A DNA stretch of 64,000 nucleotides from Portulaca oleracea (lineage: Eukaryota; Streptophyta; Magnoliopsida; Caryophyllales; Portulacaceae): assembly GCA_029582165.1 (NCBI GenBank), contig CM055871.1:29868802-29932801 (forward strand), read 5' to 3'. Made by a program: the position numbers and the translations under genes. Below the pieces are notes generated by a model. It saw only the letters and a program-made list of their open reading frames with translations. It was not told where the DNA came from and searched no databases. The first letter of the stretch is position 1. Every line of letters starts with the position of its first letter. Shown here piece after piece: positions 25,101-36,780 of the stretch.

Positions 25101-25976
25101 TAAAAATATAACCCAATTGTTACTTAAGATAAGGCAACCTATGTATTCAGGGATTTTTGGAGCTTAAGGTGAAGAAATGGGTAAGGAACTTATTAACTAG
25201 GTCCCTTGCCATTGCGCCGAGCCTGCTTGTATCAATCATCGGAGGATCAGCTGGAGCGGGTCGCCTTATTATCATTGCCTCGGTTTGTGTCAATCATCCT
25301 TAACTCAAGGATTTCTCAATTACCTCCATAGGCTAGTACTGTTTGGTTGTTTTAATCACGTTACTTTGCAGATGGTTTTGTCATTTGAGCTTCCTTTTGC
25401 ATTGATTCCCCTTCTCAAGTTCAGTAGTAGCTCAACCAAGATGGGACCTTACAAAAACTCAGTTTATGTAAGTTTTCCATCTGCTTGTTCCATTTTGATA
25501 TTCGACGAACTAAACTGACTAGACCTTGCAAAATTTGCCAGATACAATAGTTCTGACTTCTGACATAATAGGAGTGTACTGTAAAGTGCCAGAAACGCGA
25601 CGAACTAACATCCGAATTGATTTTGTGGCAGATAATCACAATGTCATGGGTATTAGGACTCGGAATAATCGGCATCAACTTGTATTACCTCATCACAGGC
25701 TTCTTAGGCTGGCTAATCCACAGCAGTTTGCCCAGAGTAGCCAATGTGCTGATTGGAATTCTGGTGTTTCACCTGATGGCAGTTTACATCTCAGCAATCG
25801 TCTACCTTATGTTGAGGAAAGACAGGGTTGTCACATTTAATGAGCCCGCAAAGGTCAGTCCAAATTCCTCCGAAGAACATTTGGAAGAAGGAAAAAGCCA
25901 CTCCAGCGATCAGGAGGTTCTTAGCTCCGATGACATCACTCCCATGCAGGATCTTGTCAGTGTTCCCGCCAAATAA
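22167..25976 (+). CDS. NRAMP-A: NRAMP1/6-type divalent metal transporter
   Basis: Proton-coupled Fe/Mn-type transporter of the plant NRAMP1/6 group, membrane protein of about 571 aa. Exons: 22167-22364, 22922-23000, 23143-23183, 23301-23379, 23466-23680, 23790-23971, 24060-24129, 24220-24498, 25151-25282, 25372-25467, 25632-25976. The phases sum to one open frame. The metal-site motifs DPGN (about residue 89) and MPHN (about 264) are intact. The signature GQSST.TGTYAGQ reads [13 protein letters not shown] (about 365-377), so a conserved Gly is Cys. The exon 7 donor is a weak GTTGGT. Exon 1 is the least certain part: its first Met after a (TA)n tract is at 22167, and its junction (CHQ/EGGW) is supported by similarity to NRAMP-B and by phase 0 on both sides. 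It has no intron where NRAMP-B has introns 4 and 8. Intron 8 carries a retroposon. Substrate and membrane are inferred from the family, not visible. Confidence 0.9.
24589..25109 (-). mobile_element. Poly(A) retroposon in NRAMP-A intron 8, with 16-bp TSD
   Basis: The exact 16-bp duplication AACCCAATTGTTACTT stands at 24573-24588 and 25110-25125. Read on -, the element begins with AAACCCTAG-type sequence, contains an open stretch with [14 protein letters not shown] and LFNHDFHCK, and ends in a poly(A) tail (the T run at 24590-24602). Long variable TSDs and a terminal poly(A) are the marks of LINE-driven target-primed insertion. It is about 520 bp, so a SINE-like or LINE-derived non-autonomous retroposon. 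A second copy lies at 49838-50395 on +. It accounts for most of this 652-bp intron, leaving about 115 bp of original intron. Confidence 0.85.
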
Positions 25977-26408
25977 AGCCACGAGTGATATTAGTGAACC
26001 CTATTTATCCATGAATAATGTTTGTGGTTCGCCAGCTTAGTTTGGCATAGATTTTGGGATCCTTTCAATGTACGCAATGTAATATGTCATCCATGAAGGA
26101 TTTAAACCTGTATTTTCTTAATGAAGAAAGATGAGTCCAATATCCCATTGTGTGGTACTACATCCCTTGAGTGATTTATTTTTCAGTGAAATACAACCAA
26201 GTCTGCAGAATACAAGATTGACAAGAAACTGGATATAAAAGAGAAACGCACACAATCTACATGTTATGTTGTTACACAGACTAAAGAGAATGTAAGTTAT
26301 GTAACTACATATTACCTCTCCTAAACATTCATTCTCTTTAAAGAAAGGGAGAAAATGTGCTGAAGTACAGTATCTTACAACGGATTATTGACTAGTCAGC
26401 ATAATTCC
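25977..26408. other. 432-bp convergent interval between the NRAMP stop codons
   Basis: This must hold both 3' UTRs and both polyadenylation regions. Transcripts from the two strands could overlap here. No gene or element border was seen. Confidence 0.6.
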
Positions 26409-29400
26409 TCATTCAGGGAAAGGAATGTCGGCGAGATCCTCTCTGAAAGGAATTTCGTTAGAGCTAAGCACCCTTTGAGAACCAGTACTCGTTCTTCCCT
26501 TGTCCATTTGATTTTCATTCTCAGGCTCTGCAAATGTAATTGCTGCATCTTTTCGAAAGGTCAGGTATAATACAGCTAGTACATAGATGACCATCAAGGG
26601 GAAAACCACAATTCCAACAAGCACTTTCCCCGCTTTGTGCATATGGCTGTGAATCAACCACCCCACAAATCCTGTGCTTAGGTAGTACACATTGATCCCG
26701 ATGATTCCTAGTCCTAAGATCCACGATATTATAATTATCTGCAAATTCAGAAACAAATGGTAGGTGTTCACCACAGTACTGTGACCGCATCTAGCTAGCC
26801 AGTGTTTTAGGGTTAGCTTACAACCAGGTTCACATGTTACTATTTCATTGTATGTTATAATAAATTTATGACAATAATGCAAGCAGAAGAAACTTACATA
26901 GATAGAGTTCTTATGAGGACCCATCTTTGAAGAGCTGCTACTGAATTTGAGAAGTGGGATCATGGCAAATGGAAGTTCGAATGACAATATCATCTTCAAA
27001 CACATACATTTCATCATTAGTTACAAAGAAGTGAACATCAGTACATAATTCAGTTAGTATCATTATGGCCGGTAATTAAACAAGCTGGTATACGTTCATT
27101 CATCTATGTATTGATCAGATTACTAACCGAGGCAATGATGATTAATCGGCCTGCTCCAGCTGATCCTCCGATGATGGAAACAATTAGACTAGGTGTGATG
27201 GCAATGCACCTCGTGGTTAGGTTCCTGATCCATTTCTTCATTTTCAAGTCCAAGAATCCCTACAAAATTTGAAGGGTGACTCCTTCAATTCATCATATAG
27301 ATAACCACCTTACATTTGATTGACTAACTTTCGTGTTTTATGAGAAATCATCGTAGTAAAATTAACTGAGATGAGTTCCAGTAAGTACCTGCATAACGTA
27401 TTGGCCCGCATAGGTTCCTGTAATGGTAGAGCTCTGCCCCGAGGCAAGTAGCGCAATGGCATAAATCAGGTTACTTGATTTCCCCAGCACATTCTATACA
27501 TACATAAGACAACCAAGTACATAGAATTTAGACAATTTGTAAATCTAAGAAAGATGAATAAAAATCCGCCAAATTTTAACAAGCTCTTAAACTAATAAAG
27601 TAAGAATGGAATTAAGTTAACCTTGAGGAGGAAGGAAGCGTTGTTGAGGGTTAAATCATTGCATCGAGACAAGTTTTCATTGGAGAGATTGTTGGCATTG
27701 CAAACAGTTCCGGAGACGGAAACCACAGCGACGTTGATCAAGAATGCAACCAACAATGCAAACCCACTCTCTATCAGAAAGAATTTGCAGGCGTCCTGAT
27801 GGATTTATGCCATTTCAATTCACACAAAACAATAAATCATTTTAGAGAGTATACAATTATTACTATTATTATTAAGATAATGTCTGTCAAAAAATATAGA
27901 CCAAGAAAATGATGGAAGTCTTACATTGATTCCGCGAACTGACCTAGGCACTTTCCGGGACAGCACGAGGGCCGAATGGAGAAACAGGTTGTGCCTGCAC
28001 GCAGTTTATGATCAAGCACAACCTCCTAGTATTAATTTCAGGAATCATACTTTATCATAATCATTATCAATATATCTCTTCACTTTTCTCCTTTATTTTT
28101 CACATTTTCACTCCTCACCTAACTCATCAGTTACATTTTCCACGAATTTTCCATACTATTCCACATTTTACTACATTTTTCACAGTTTCACTACAACACG
28201 CCATTTCCGCCTCATACCAAACGCACAAAAGAACATGGTTTTAGCAGGGATAAGATTAAGACAAGGTGTATATAATATAAAGAAAAAGAGTAGTAATAAA
28301 GTTGGTAAGGACTTACGGCATGATAAGAGCACCTAAGAGAGCAATAGCATCGCCAGTGGCACCTTGGCCTCTAAGCCTTGGAACAAACATACCCTTGAGC
28401 ACCTCTTTTGCTGGTGGCTTCACATAACTCATCTCTCCAAAGAAACATCCCGCCATTATAAAAACTAGTACTGCTATCAGCAGTTCTAGTTTCCTCACCT
28501 GTTTTTTAAAATTTACTTCTGTAAATATGCGCTTTTGAGAAACCAAATTACCCTGGGGAAATCTAAACCTCCGGGACCCAATTCAGAGTTTGATTAACCA
28601 TATCCTACTTCCAAATTTAATAATTTATAATTGCTATTAACAATACCTTTAATGCACATTAATTAAAAGCTATTCACTCGGTTCCATATTATTTATCACT
28701 TAATTGGTTGTCAAGGTCTTCAATATCATATTTTAGTTGATAATTTCTTATATAATATTTCTCTAACAATTGCTGTATTTTACTTTTAAGATAATTTTTT
28801 TTATTACGTACCTAGTGATAGTAATTTTATATAACAAGACATTGTATAAATTAAATTGAAATATTTATGATCAAAATTTTTAAAGTTTAACTGTACAATT
28901 TCCAAATGTGACAAATAATATAAAATAGAACGAGTGGATATCATAAATTGGGGGCGACAATCTCATATGAGCTATATATGGCTGGCGACGAATCCAGGCG
29001 ACTTGAAGTTGAGTGGAGGAGGGAACGGAGTGTTAGATATAAAATATCAGCATCCACTTATGTGAGAAATATCTACAAAAATTCTAGATAAAATATAATT
29101 GTGTATTGGTAAGAGAAAATCTAGATGTTTATCTAGATTATTCAAGTTACCATATAAAATCTAGCATATTTGCTATGTAGAATATCTACATCATAGGAGC
29201 ATCAATGATTTCAATCTTATATTCTAGAAATATCCTAGGAAGCATTTATTTTTATGAATTGTAGCCTTGTAGGATGGTGATATTTGACTTCATCTCCGTC
29301 ACGCTTCAAGGAGGTGAAGTATAAATATGAATATGGCCTCGTGCTCTGTTTTTTAGTTGGGTTAAATTTAATCAATCCAACATATAACTTAATTTAAGTT

Positions 29401-30196
29401 AAATTACCCTTACTTAACCTAACCTAATTTAACTCGACTCCTTAAAAAACACTTAAACCAAAAATAGTTTTTAAATAAAAAAGAAATTTAAATAATATTA
29501 TTTTAATATCAAATTAATCTACTTTTTCTAACACTTATAGCTTTTTCATTTATTGTCCCCAAAATATTCAAATTTTATTAATAACTAAAACCAATCCTAT
29601 CCTATCATTTCATTTCCTTAATTTCCTCTCATAACCTAATTAATTAACGTAACCTGAACCTAAGTTGATCAAAGAATAGCTCTTCAACGGAGTTGGAGAA
29701 CAGTTTGACAATATTTGATTGATCTCCTACAAAATTGAGTGAACGTATATGTCTAAATGTTGTACAATTATTACATCATATTGTTGACTAATAAGAAGTG
29801 CAATTTCTAATATATCACTTGTTCCCTAATTTTCAACAGTGCCTGATCCAGCTCGATTACACCTCTATTTCCAACACTGATTTCTAAATCAATACATGTA
29901 TACATTTATAACTTTGACCTAATAAACTTGACTAGCATCCATTTGTTTGGGGAAAAAGAAAACAAAAGAAAGGAAATAAGCATAGGACAATGATCGATTA
30001 TGATAGTATACCCCTGAGGCAAAAACAAAAGGCAAACTTGGTACCACTAGAGATCAAAAATGTAAACTTAGATTAGGTAGCAATCACGTAATAAGAAATT
30101 GAAAGATGGAATATATTCATTTTTTTTATCGTAGGAATATATTCGTATGATCTGATGGCTAAGCTCTAACCAGTCAACCGTCGCAAGTTGCAACTG

Positions 30197-30232
<36 letters not shown>

Positions 30233-32671
30233 GTTGTTGTTGTTGTTGTTGTTGTTTATTTTTTTCTCTTAAGAAAAACGTTGTACTGAACTTATGATGT
30301 TGCATTGTTGCAAGTGTCAAATAAATATTAAGAAAATGAAATGAAGAAAACAAGGATGATTACCCCATAGCGTTGAAGTCCAAGAAGAAGAAGAGTGCTT
30401 AAGCCGGTAAGGAGAACCCCAGCCCAAACTGGGATATGGAATAATATGTTCAACGCAAAAGCTGTCCCTATCACTGCATTATTAATTAACAAACAGGATT
30501 ATTAAGCTCTGCGGCAAATCATTCGTCAATCGTATTTTAATTCTATTTTGTTTTTTGAATTAATTAACAAACAAGATTAGTACGTAGTATCCTAAAGAAA
30601 TTCTATCCAAAAAAGAGAGTATCCCCCCTAAATTTTTAGAGGGTGACCCTATCATTTTAAACTGATAGAAATTGGATTTACAGACCTAGGACTATAACGT
30701 ATCATGGTTTAAGTCAGTTATTAAGGAAGAAAGTTCAACAGAAAAATCTCAACCCATAAAAACATCCAAACATAACACAAAAGTCCAAGCACGGATCACA
30801 ATACTTTGTGGCCCTAGAACCACAATCTAAGAGCTGTGAAAATGGTGTTAAGATTTTCAATATGTCAATATTGTTAGACTATCATGTATTTCAGTAATTT
30901 CATAATATGAAGATGATCCGTAATTTTCTGAAGTATTTAAATGAATTGGACCCCACATCAAAATTTTGCACTGGTACGTCTGAATTAGTTGACCTTTTCA
31001 AGTAGACTGCATATATTCTAACCCCACATGAAGTATCATGATCAAGAACCTTTATGTATGAAATATTGTTGATGCTTATATTTGTCTAAACACCATAAAA
31101 GTGGCTGTTGAGGGATTTGAATTGACTTGCCTTCAGGAATATCAGCAGCAATGACGGAGACCTCAGCAAGCAACCAAAGGCAATACTTGACGAATACAGG
31201 ATACTCAGCTTTGCACAGCTCTGCTAAATGCTTCCCTTCGTAATCCAACACCCAATCAAACCAAACAACATGCAAACAATCAGTGAATTAATCCTCAGTA
31301 ATCTTAATTTGTTTACTAGCTAATTATTTCTTAATTATTTTCTAATTGATGATGTTCATTTGCATGGAGGGGCGGCAATGCAAGATAATTCTTTGACCTA
31401 GTCAATTTGCTTTCTAACACTATTCATTCCATGACGTCGACACCAATTTAATTTACTTAGAACTTAATCTACACCATTAAACAAAGATGGCTCGTCCGTT
31501 TTCTGAGAAAAAAAAAAAGAAAGAAGAAAGGTGGGTATGTTTTGGTCATCATGTGAGTTTAACCCCTATTTTTTTTTATGTCGTCTATTAATATTTTTTT
31601 TTAATTAAAGATGTTGCTCATTAAATATCTTGTAAAATTTTTCAATATTAATTTTTTTCTACCCTCCCAAAAGTCAGTACATGCATGCTAATAAGTGTAG
31701 TTAAATAAAAAGAAGAGTTTTGAGTTTAATGAATTGAGCAAACCTGTGGAGACACCGATATTAGCAGCAAGAGACTGGATTATGAGAGCGAATATTAATC
31801 CGATTAGAACCACCCATAGCAACTGCATGGATACATACATAGCACCTCACACTTTAATTGAAGATCATAAATGCAGAAATTTATTTCAAGTGTTCAATAT
31901 CAACTCAAGCCATAGTTAATTCAAATTTTAGCATGGTAGAGGAAAATGATGTATGAATTTCGGCCAATACAAAAGATGGTGTTTACATACATGGATAATA
32001 TTCAAAAACTTGAGAATACATGGCAGGAACAAGTTGAGATGATTGGTAATTTTTGTCCATGATGAAAAGAGTAAGTAATTTTTGCTGCAAATTTAAAGTT
32101 GATTGTACGGCATGGAACCAAAACCACGGTTGAAAACATCGATATCCTACTTAGATTAGTATATGTAGGAGACGGCATGTTGAAATATAAACTTAATAAA
32201 CATATACGGAAATTTCTTTTTAAAAAACTTGCATGCATTACATAATTTGTACTGTTTGTTTTAAGTATATGTAATTTGTAGCTACTAATTTACCTCGTAA
32301 CCATGGTTTGCTCCAGCTTGCAAGTCCGTTTCCACTGGCAAATGAAATAATAATTAGACAAATAGTAGTAAATAACCAGCAACTGGGAAAAACGATGATT
32401 AAGGTGATAAAACAAAATAGGTAGCTTATTAGCACATAGGTTGAAAAAGTAGCGTACGGTTGCCAGGGTCAAGATATGCAATTGAAACAAGGAATCCAGG
32501 TCCAACATATGATGCGAAGTTCTTCCAACCCCCAACTCCACCTTCTTCGTGATTGTTTGTTGTTAAGGGTTTGGCATTGAAACCAGTTGCCTCCAAATCA
32601 AGTGAGGCTATGCGATCGCTTCCTCTTCCCCTTGTTTTCAACTCTGGGCTTTCCTCCTGATCCGTACTCAT
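26409..32671 (-). CDS. NRAMP-B: NRAMP1/6-type divalent metal transporter
   Basis: Proton-coupled metal transporter of the NRAMP1/6 group, 545 aa, with a fully open spliced frame. Exons in transcription order: 32671-32458, 32334-32294, 31822-31744, 31235-31131, 30473-30364, 28498-28317, 27994-27925, 27795-27622, 27493-27389, 27259-27128, 26993-26898, 26738-26409. DPGN (68-71), MPHN (243-246) and the canonical signature [13 protein letters not shown] (344-356) are all intact, so this copy looks fully functional. Intron 4 starts GAAG/GCAAGT, a GC-AG intron. The start Met ([12 protein letters not shown]) is preceded by TTGCAG/TTGAGAAAAG, a possible 5' UTR intron acceptor at about 32683. Intron 5 (1865 bp) holds a Stowaway-like MITE and intron 6 a Tourist-like scrap. 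In plants this group imports Fe and Mn (also Cd) at the plasma membrane or endomembranes; which applies here is not visible. Confidence 0.95.
28045..28240. mobile_element. Tourist-like MITE scrap in NRAMP-B intron 6
   Basis: CAATATATCTCTTCACTTTTCTCC, then CTCCTCACCT, then CACAAAAGAACATGGTTTTA resembles the interior and right end of the GCGGTACGG MITE family (42570 copy). The left end is missing or too diverged to call. Confidence 0.45.
28673..28938. mobile_element. Stowaway-like MITE in NRAMP-B intron 5
   Basis: Inverted ends CACTCGGTTCCATATTATTTATCAC (left) and CACTCGTTCTATTTTATATTATTTGTCAC (right, other strand) lie next to TA dinucleotides. Small size, AT-rich interior and TA flanks fit Tc1/mariner-derived Stowaway MITEs. 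The exact borders are uncertain by a few bases. Confidence 0.55.
30197..30257. repeat. Compound (TTA)n(TTG)n microsatellite
   Basis: About 11 TTA units run directly into about 8 TTG units, within NRAMP-B intron 5. Confidence 0.95.
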
Positions 32672-32957
32672 CTTTTCTCAACTGCAAGTACATCACTCAC
32701 AACACTTGCATGAATAATATATACTGTACAGCTTTACGGAAGTTGTTAATTTTATTGCTTTCGTCATCGAAATTATTAATTGTTTTAATGGATGTCATCC
32801 AAATTAATTAATTAAAATTATCCTAATTAAACAATGATATTAGTCACCTAATTTTATATTATCACCTAGCATAGTAGCGTGTTTAAATATTATTGCTTCT
32901 ATAGTACTCAATCTTCTGACCAAAACTCCAAAACAAACCTTCGTTATTCACATTTAA
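32672..32957. other. NRAMP-B upstream region
   Basis: This presumably contains the 5' UTR and proximal promoter of NRAMP-B. A candidate 5' UTR splice acceptor lies just before the start codon. No TATA box could be assigned with confidence in this AT-rich text. Confidence 0.4.
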
Positions 32958-33174
32958 GGGTGTGTTAAATTCATGGGTAGAAAATAATTTGATAAAAGTT
33001 AAATTTTGCTAACTTTTAATAAATTTTGGTAACTTTTGTCAAATTTACTCTAATATATCAGAATTAATTTTTTTTTTTTATTCTTTTAACTTGGGTAGGT
33101 TTTAGTAATTTTTGGTAAATTTAAGTAAAAAAAAAAACTACCCAATCCAATTTAACCATGAATTTGACACACCC
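32958..33174. mobile_element. Tourist-like MITE, GGGTGTGT family, copy 1
   Basis: The ends GGGTGTGTTAAATTCATGG and (other strand) GGGTGTGTCAAATTCATGG are flanked by TAA at 32955-32957 and 33175-33177. The interior is made of repeated AATTTTGGTAACTTTTG-like motifs. It lies about 290 bp upstream of the NRAMP-B start codon. A second copy lies upstream of PBC at 63213. Confidence 0.7.
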
Positions 33175-33177
33175 TAA

Positions 33178-33640
33178 ACATACTAAATCATTAACCACTA
33201 TGAATATAATGTAATAAAATGGAGAGGCTGGGCAGGCATGTAACATAAAGCATTTTTGGCGGATCCATATGAACTTGATAGACATAGGTATAGTAGGATG
33301 GGCGATATAATTTGCAAGCGATTATGCTAGCGGTGTCGATAGCAACTTATTGTTGCAGCTTTCTTTAGCTGACTAGAAGATCGTCATGAGAATGAGTTTA
33401 GGATGATTGTTGCTTAATATAGATAGGTTGATTAGAGATTTCTCTAATCTTCCTCTTAATGATTTGCAACCAAGCTTGAGTCTCTATGCAAGATGACATT
33501 CTTTGATTCTCTCTCTTTTCTCAATAGGCTTTGGGCATGGATGCACTTGGTCTTCTAGACTCTTATAGATGATGCTTTCATTTCACTTATGCACTTATGA
33601 ATGACTATTGAGTTTATGCATGATTTCTTGATAGGGTGTG
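33178..33640. other. Non-coding DNA
   Basis: No gene or element border was recognised. Confidence 0.35.
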
Positions 33641-33815
33641 GAAATGAGCCAATCCGGCTCGCCAGCCTTTGCAAGCTGGATTGACAAAAGGCTTGTATAG
33701 CTCGGCTTGAGATAAGCCCGGCTTGGCTCGGGCTCGAGCTCGTGAACTAAACAAGCCAAGTCAAGCCACTAATAACTTGGCTCAATAGGCTTGACAAGCT
33801 TAACAAGCTTGTTTT
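33641..33815. mobile_element. hAT-type MITE fragment rich in GGCTCG
   Basis: TAGGGTGTGGAAATGAGCCAATCCGGCTCG starts a stretch dense in GGCTTG and GGCTCGGGCTCGAGCTCG motifs. This resembles a common plant hAT MITE. The right end is lost in the adjacent (TA)n tract. Confidence 0.4.

Positions 33816-33818
<3 letters not shown>

Positions 33819-33882
<64 letters not shown>
33819..33882. repeat. (TA)n microsatellite
   Basis: A long, nearly perfect TA run immediately before the LINE remnant. Confidence 0.95.
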
Positions 33883-33883
<1 letters not shown>

Positions 33884-33885
<2 letters not shown>

Positions 33886-36725
33886 GCAAGGATCGAAAAG
33901 GAAGAAGTGGATCAAGAAAAAGAGTTTTGGAAAAATTCAGTAATATGATGTGTCACAGGGTCCAACCCTCCATTGGGTCCAACCCTCCATTACCCGTAAT
34001 GGAGGGGTTTCTGAAGAGAATTTAGGGGGGATATGATTTTAATTAGCAATATATCTACAATAAGAAAGGGACTTTTCATGGTGAGATTTGAGAAGGAGGA
34101 GCAGCGACAAGAAGTGCTTAACAAGGGTATATTCTTTTTTGATAGTAAACCACTTGTTGTGAAACCATGGTCTCCAACATAGAGAATTGATATGGATAAG
34201 ATCAAATCCTTGCCTATATGGATTAAATTCCCATATTTGAACGTGCAATATTGGGGCATGAAGAACTTGACTGGTTTAGCAAGTATTATAGGCATTCCTA
34301 TCAAGACTAGCAAGGGCACTCAAGAAAGATCCCATCTTGCATGTGCTAGAGTGATGGTGGAGGTAAACTTGATCAAGAATTGCCTGAGGAGGTCAAATAT
34401 GTGGATGAACATGATTTGGTACAAACACAAATGGTGGAATATGAATGGAAACCATCAAAGTGTAGCTTTTTTCATATGATGGGACACGAGGAGAAAGATT
34501 GTAGGAAAAAAGAAAAACCTATGAAGGAGGCAGGGAAGCAAACTACAGGTTTTAAAAAACAGGATTGGAGGCCTATCTAGAAGACAGCTAGGTAAGTGGA
34601 TGAGCAGGGGTTTATTAAACCTACAAAGACTGTAAGGGAAGGATGGAAGAGAGACAAAAGGAAGGAAGGCAGGACTCAGCCAACAACTTCAGTGACCAAT
34701 ATGTATACTGCTCTTGCGGATGATGAGGACTGTGATCTGGAAGAAGAAGGTTTTGAGGAGGAGGTGGCTAACAGGATGGAAGGATCACCTGGTGATCCTT
34801 AATGAAGATAATCTCATGGAACATTAGGGGCCTTAATGATCCCATAAAGCAGGAAGACACTTGTCCTTCCTGAAACAATGTCATGCTAACATTGTTAGCC
34901 TGTTGGAAACAAAAATCAATAAGGAGAAGGAGAAACATATCAGAGTTGGAATGTTTAAAGGCTGGATCCTTCAAACAGACTTTCAGACACAACCATGGTA
35001 GAATTCTAGTAGCTTGGAAAACTAACAGGATCAATATTAAGGTGCTAGACACTGATCCTCAATACATGCATTGTGAAGTCACAGAATTGGTTTCAGGCAG
35101 GGTGGTGTATATCAATGCTGTGAATGATTTCAATAGACTAGAAGACAGAAAGGATCTATGGAGTAAGTTAAAGCTAATTTCAACAAATCTGAACCTGGCT
35201 TGGTGCATGTTGGCTGATTTCAATGCAGTCTTGGATGCTGGAGATTGGATAAATGGTACACCTATTAGTGCAATGGAAACTGTAGATTTTAAGGATTGCA
35301 TTGATTGCTGTCATGTGCAGGAAATAAATTGCTATGGAGTTGACTATTCCTGGAGTAATGGGCATGTTCCGTCCAAAATAAACAGGGTTTTTCTTAAGGA
35401 TGAATGGATTATGACTTTTGATCACATCAAGACAGAATACATGGTCCAGGGGCTATCTGATCACAAGCCAATACTTCTGACTATGACTCAAACTCCTCCC
35501 CCAAAACCAAGATTCAAATTCTGTGATATGTGGGTTTTCGACCCTGAATTCGATAATTTCATCACTGAAACAGTTCAGTATATAGGGGATGACTCCCCCA
35601 TGAGGGATCTTCTGTGGATCCTGAAACATGTGAAGCCTAAGTTAAAAACTTTGCATAAGCAAAATTTTGCAAACATTCACCCTCAACAAGACAAGTTCAG
35701 GCAGGAGCTAGAAAAAATACATCACAGGCTTGCAACATCCCCCCACAGATAAATCCTACTGGAGCAGGAAAGGCAGCAAAAGGAGAAATATCTCAAAATT
35801 ATGAAATCAACCATGGCTATCATTAGTCAGCAAAGTAAACTTGAGATGGTAGTTTATGGAGACTCATGCTCCAAAGTGTTTTCTACCAAAATGAAGAGGA
35901 GGAAAATCACCAATACAGTTTTTCAGATTCAAGAAAAAGTGGACATGGCATTCAAGGGAAGGCCATAGCTGAGAAAAAAGATTCTCTGTGGGTGAAATGG
36001 GTCCATGAAAGATATATCAAAGGGAAGGATTGGTGGGAGTACAAGCCAAGGGGGGGATATGTGTTGGTACTTCAAAAAACTTTGCAGAACAAAGGATGAA
36101 ATGAAAAGTGATCATAGAAACACATCCCATTACAAGGTCAAGGATTGTTATGGGGAGCTTCATTCTACTGTTGGGAATGGGCAAGAATCACTTGGAACAG
36201 GTTCAGCACTCCAAGGCACTCTATATGCACATGGCTGACCCTGCATGATCACCTACAGGTCCGTTCAAGACTGCATAAGCACCAACCTCAAACCCCTAGT
36301 GAGTGTGTTCTATGTTAGGAGAATGAGGAAACTATCAAGCATTTGTTTTTTTTATTGTCAATACACGACAGAAATTAGGAGAAAACTTCATAATTGGCGC
36401 CACATCCCTGATGCAAACAACTGGGATCATTGGTGTCACATAATCAAAGCCTTTAAAGCCCTAGGTTGGAAAAGGAGATTATTGCTACTGGTTTCAATAG
36501 CTACATATACCATGTATGGATGACAAGAAACAGGAAAATCTTCAAAAATTAAGATTTGGGGACAGACTGGACTTTCAAGGAGATCAAGCACAAATTAAGG
36601 GATCGTAGTTTATATTTAGCTAGCAAAACTAAGAAATACACAAACTGTATAGATTTCCTTAGCATATAATTTGTATCTCAGTTTGGGGAATTCCCCTGTT
36701 TGGAATAAGATTTAACTGTTCGAAA
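33884..36725 (+). pseudogene. L1-type LINE remnant (ORF1, endonuclease, end of ORF2)
   Basis: Three parts lie in order. (1) ORF1 with a DUF4283-type domain (KGLFMVRFEKEEQRQEVLNKG, SLPIWIKFPYLNVQYWG) and a CCHC-like knuckle near 34455-34510 (CSFFHMMGHEEKDCRK, first spacing altered). (2) The ORF2 start MKIISWNIRGLNDPIKQ at 34803, then an open stretch 34883-35752 with the endonuclease motifs LADFNAVLDAGDW, YSWSN and LSDHKPILL. (3) After 35900 the text jumps to the C-terminal zinc-binding region (DSLWVKWVHERYIKGKDWW near 35970; HLFFYCQYTTEIRRKLHNW near 36340). The reverse transcriptase catalytic core is missing. Stops and frameshifts are frequent. A TGGGTCCAACCCTCCATT duplication stands at 33957-33992. 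Confidence 0.8.
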
Positions 36726-36780
36726 TATTTTATACATATATATATACACACACACATAGACATGTGTGTGTGTGTGTGTG
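36726..36780. repeat. Compound (TA)n, (CA)n, (TG)n microsatellite
   Basis: ATATATATATACACACACACATAGACATGTGTGTGTG sits at the 3' end of the LINE remnant and has some hairpin potential between its CA and TG parts. Confidence 0.9.
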
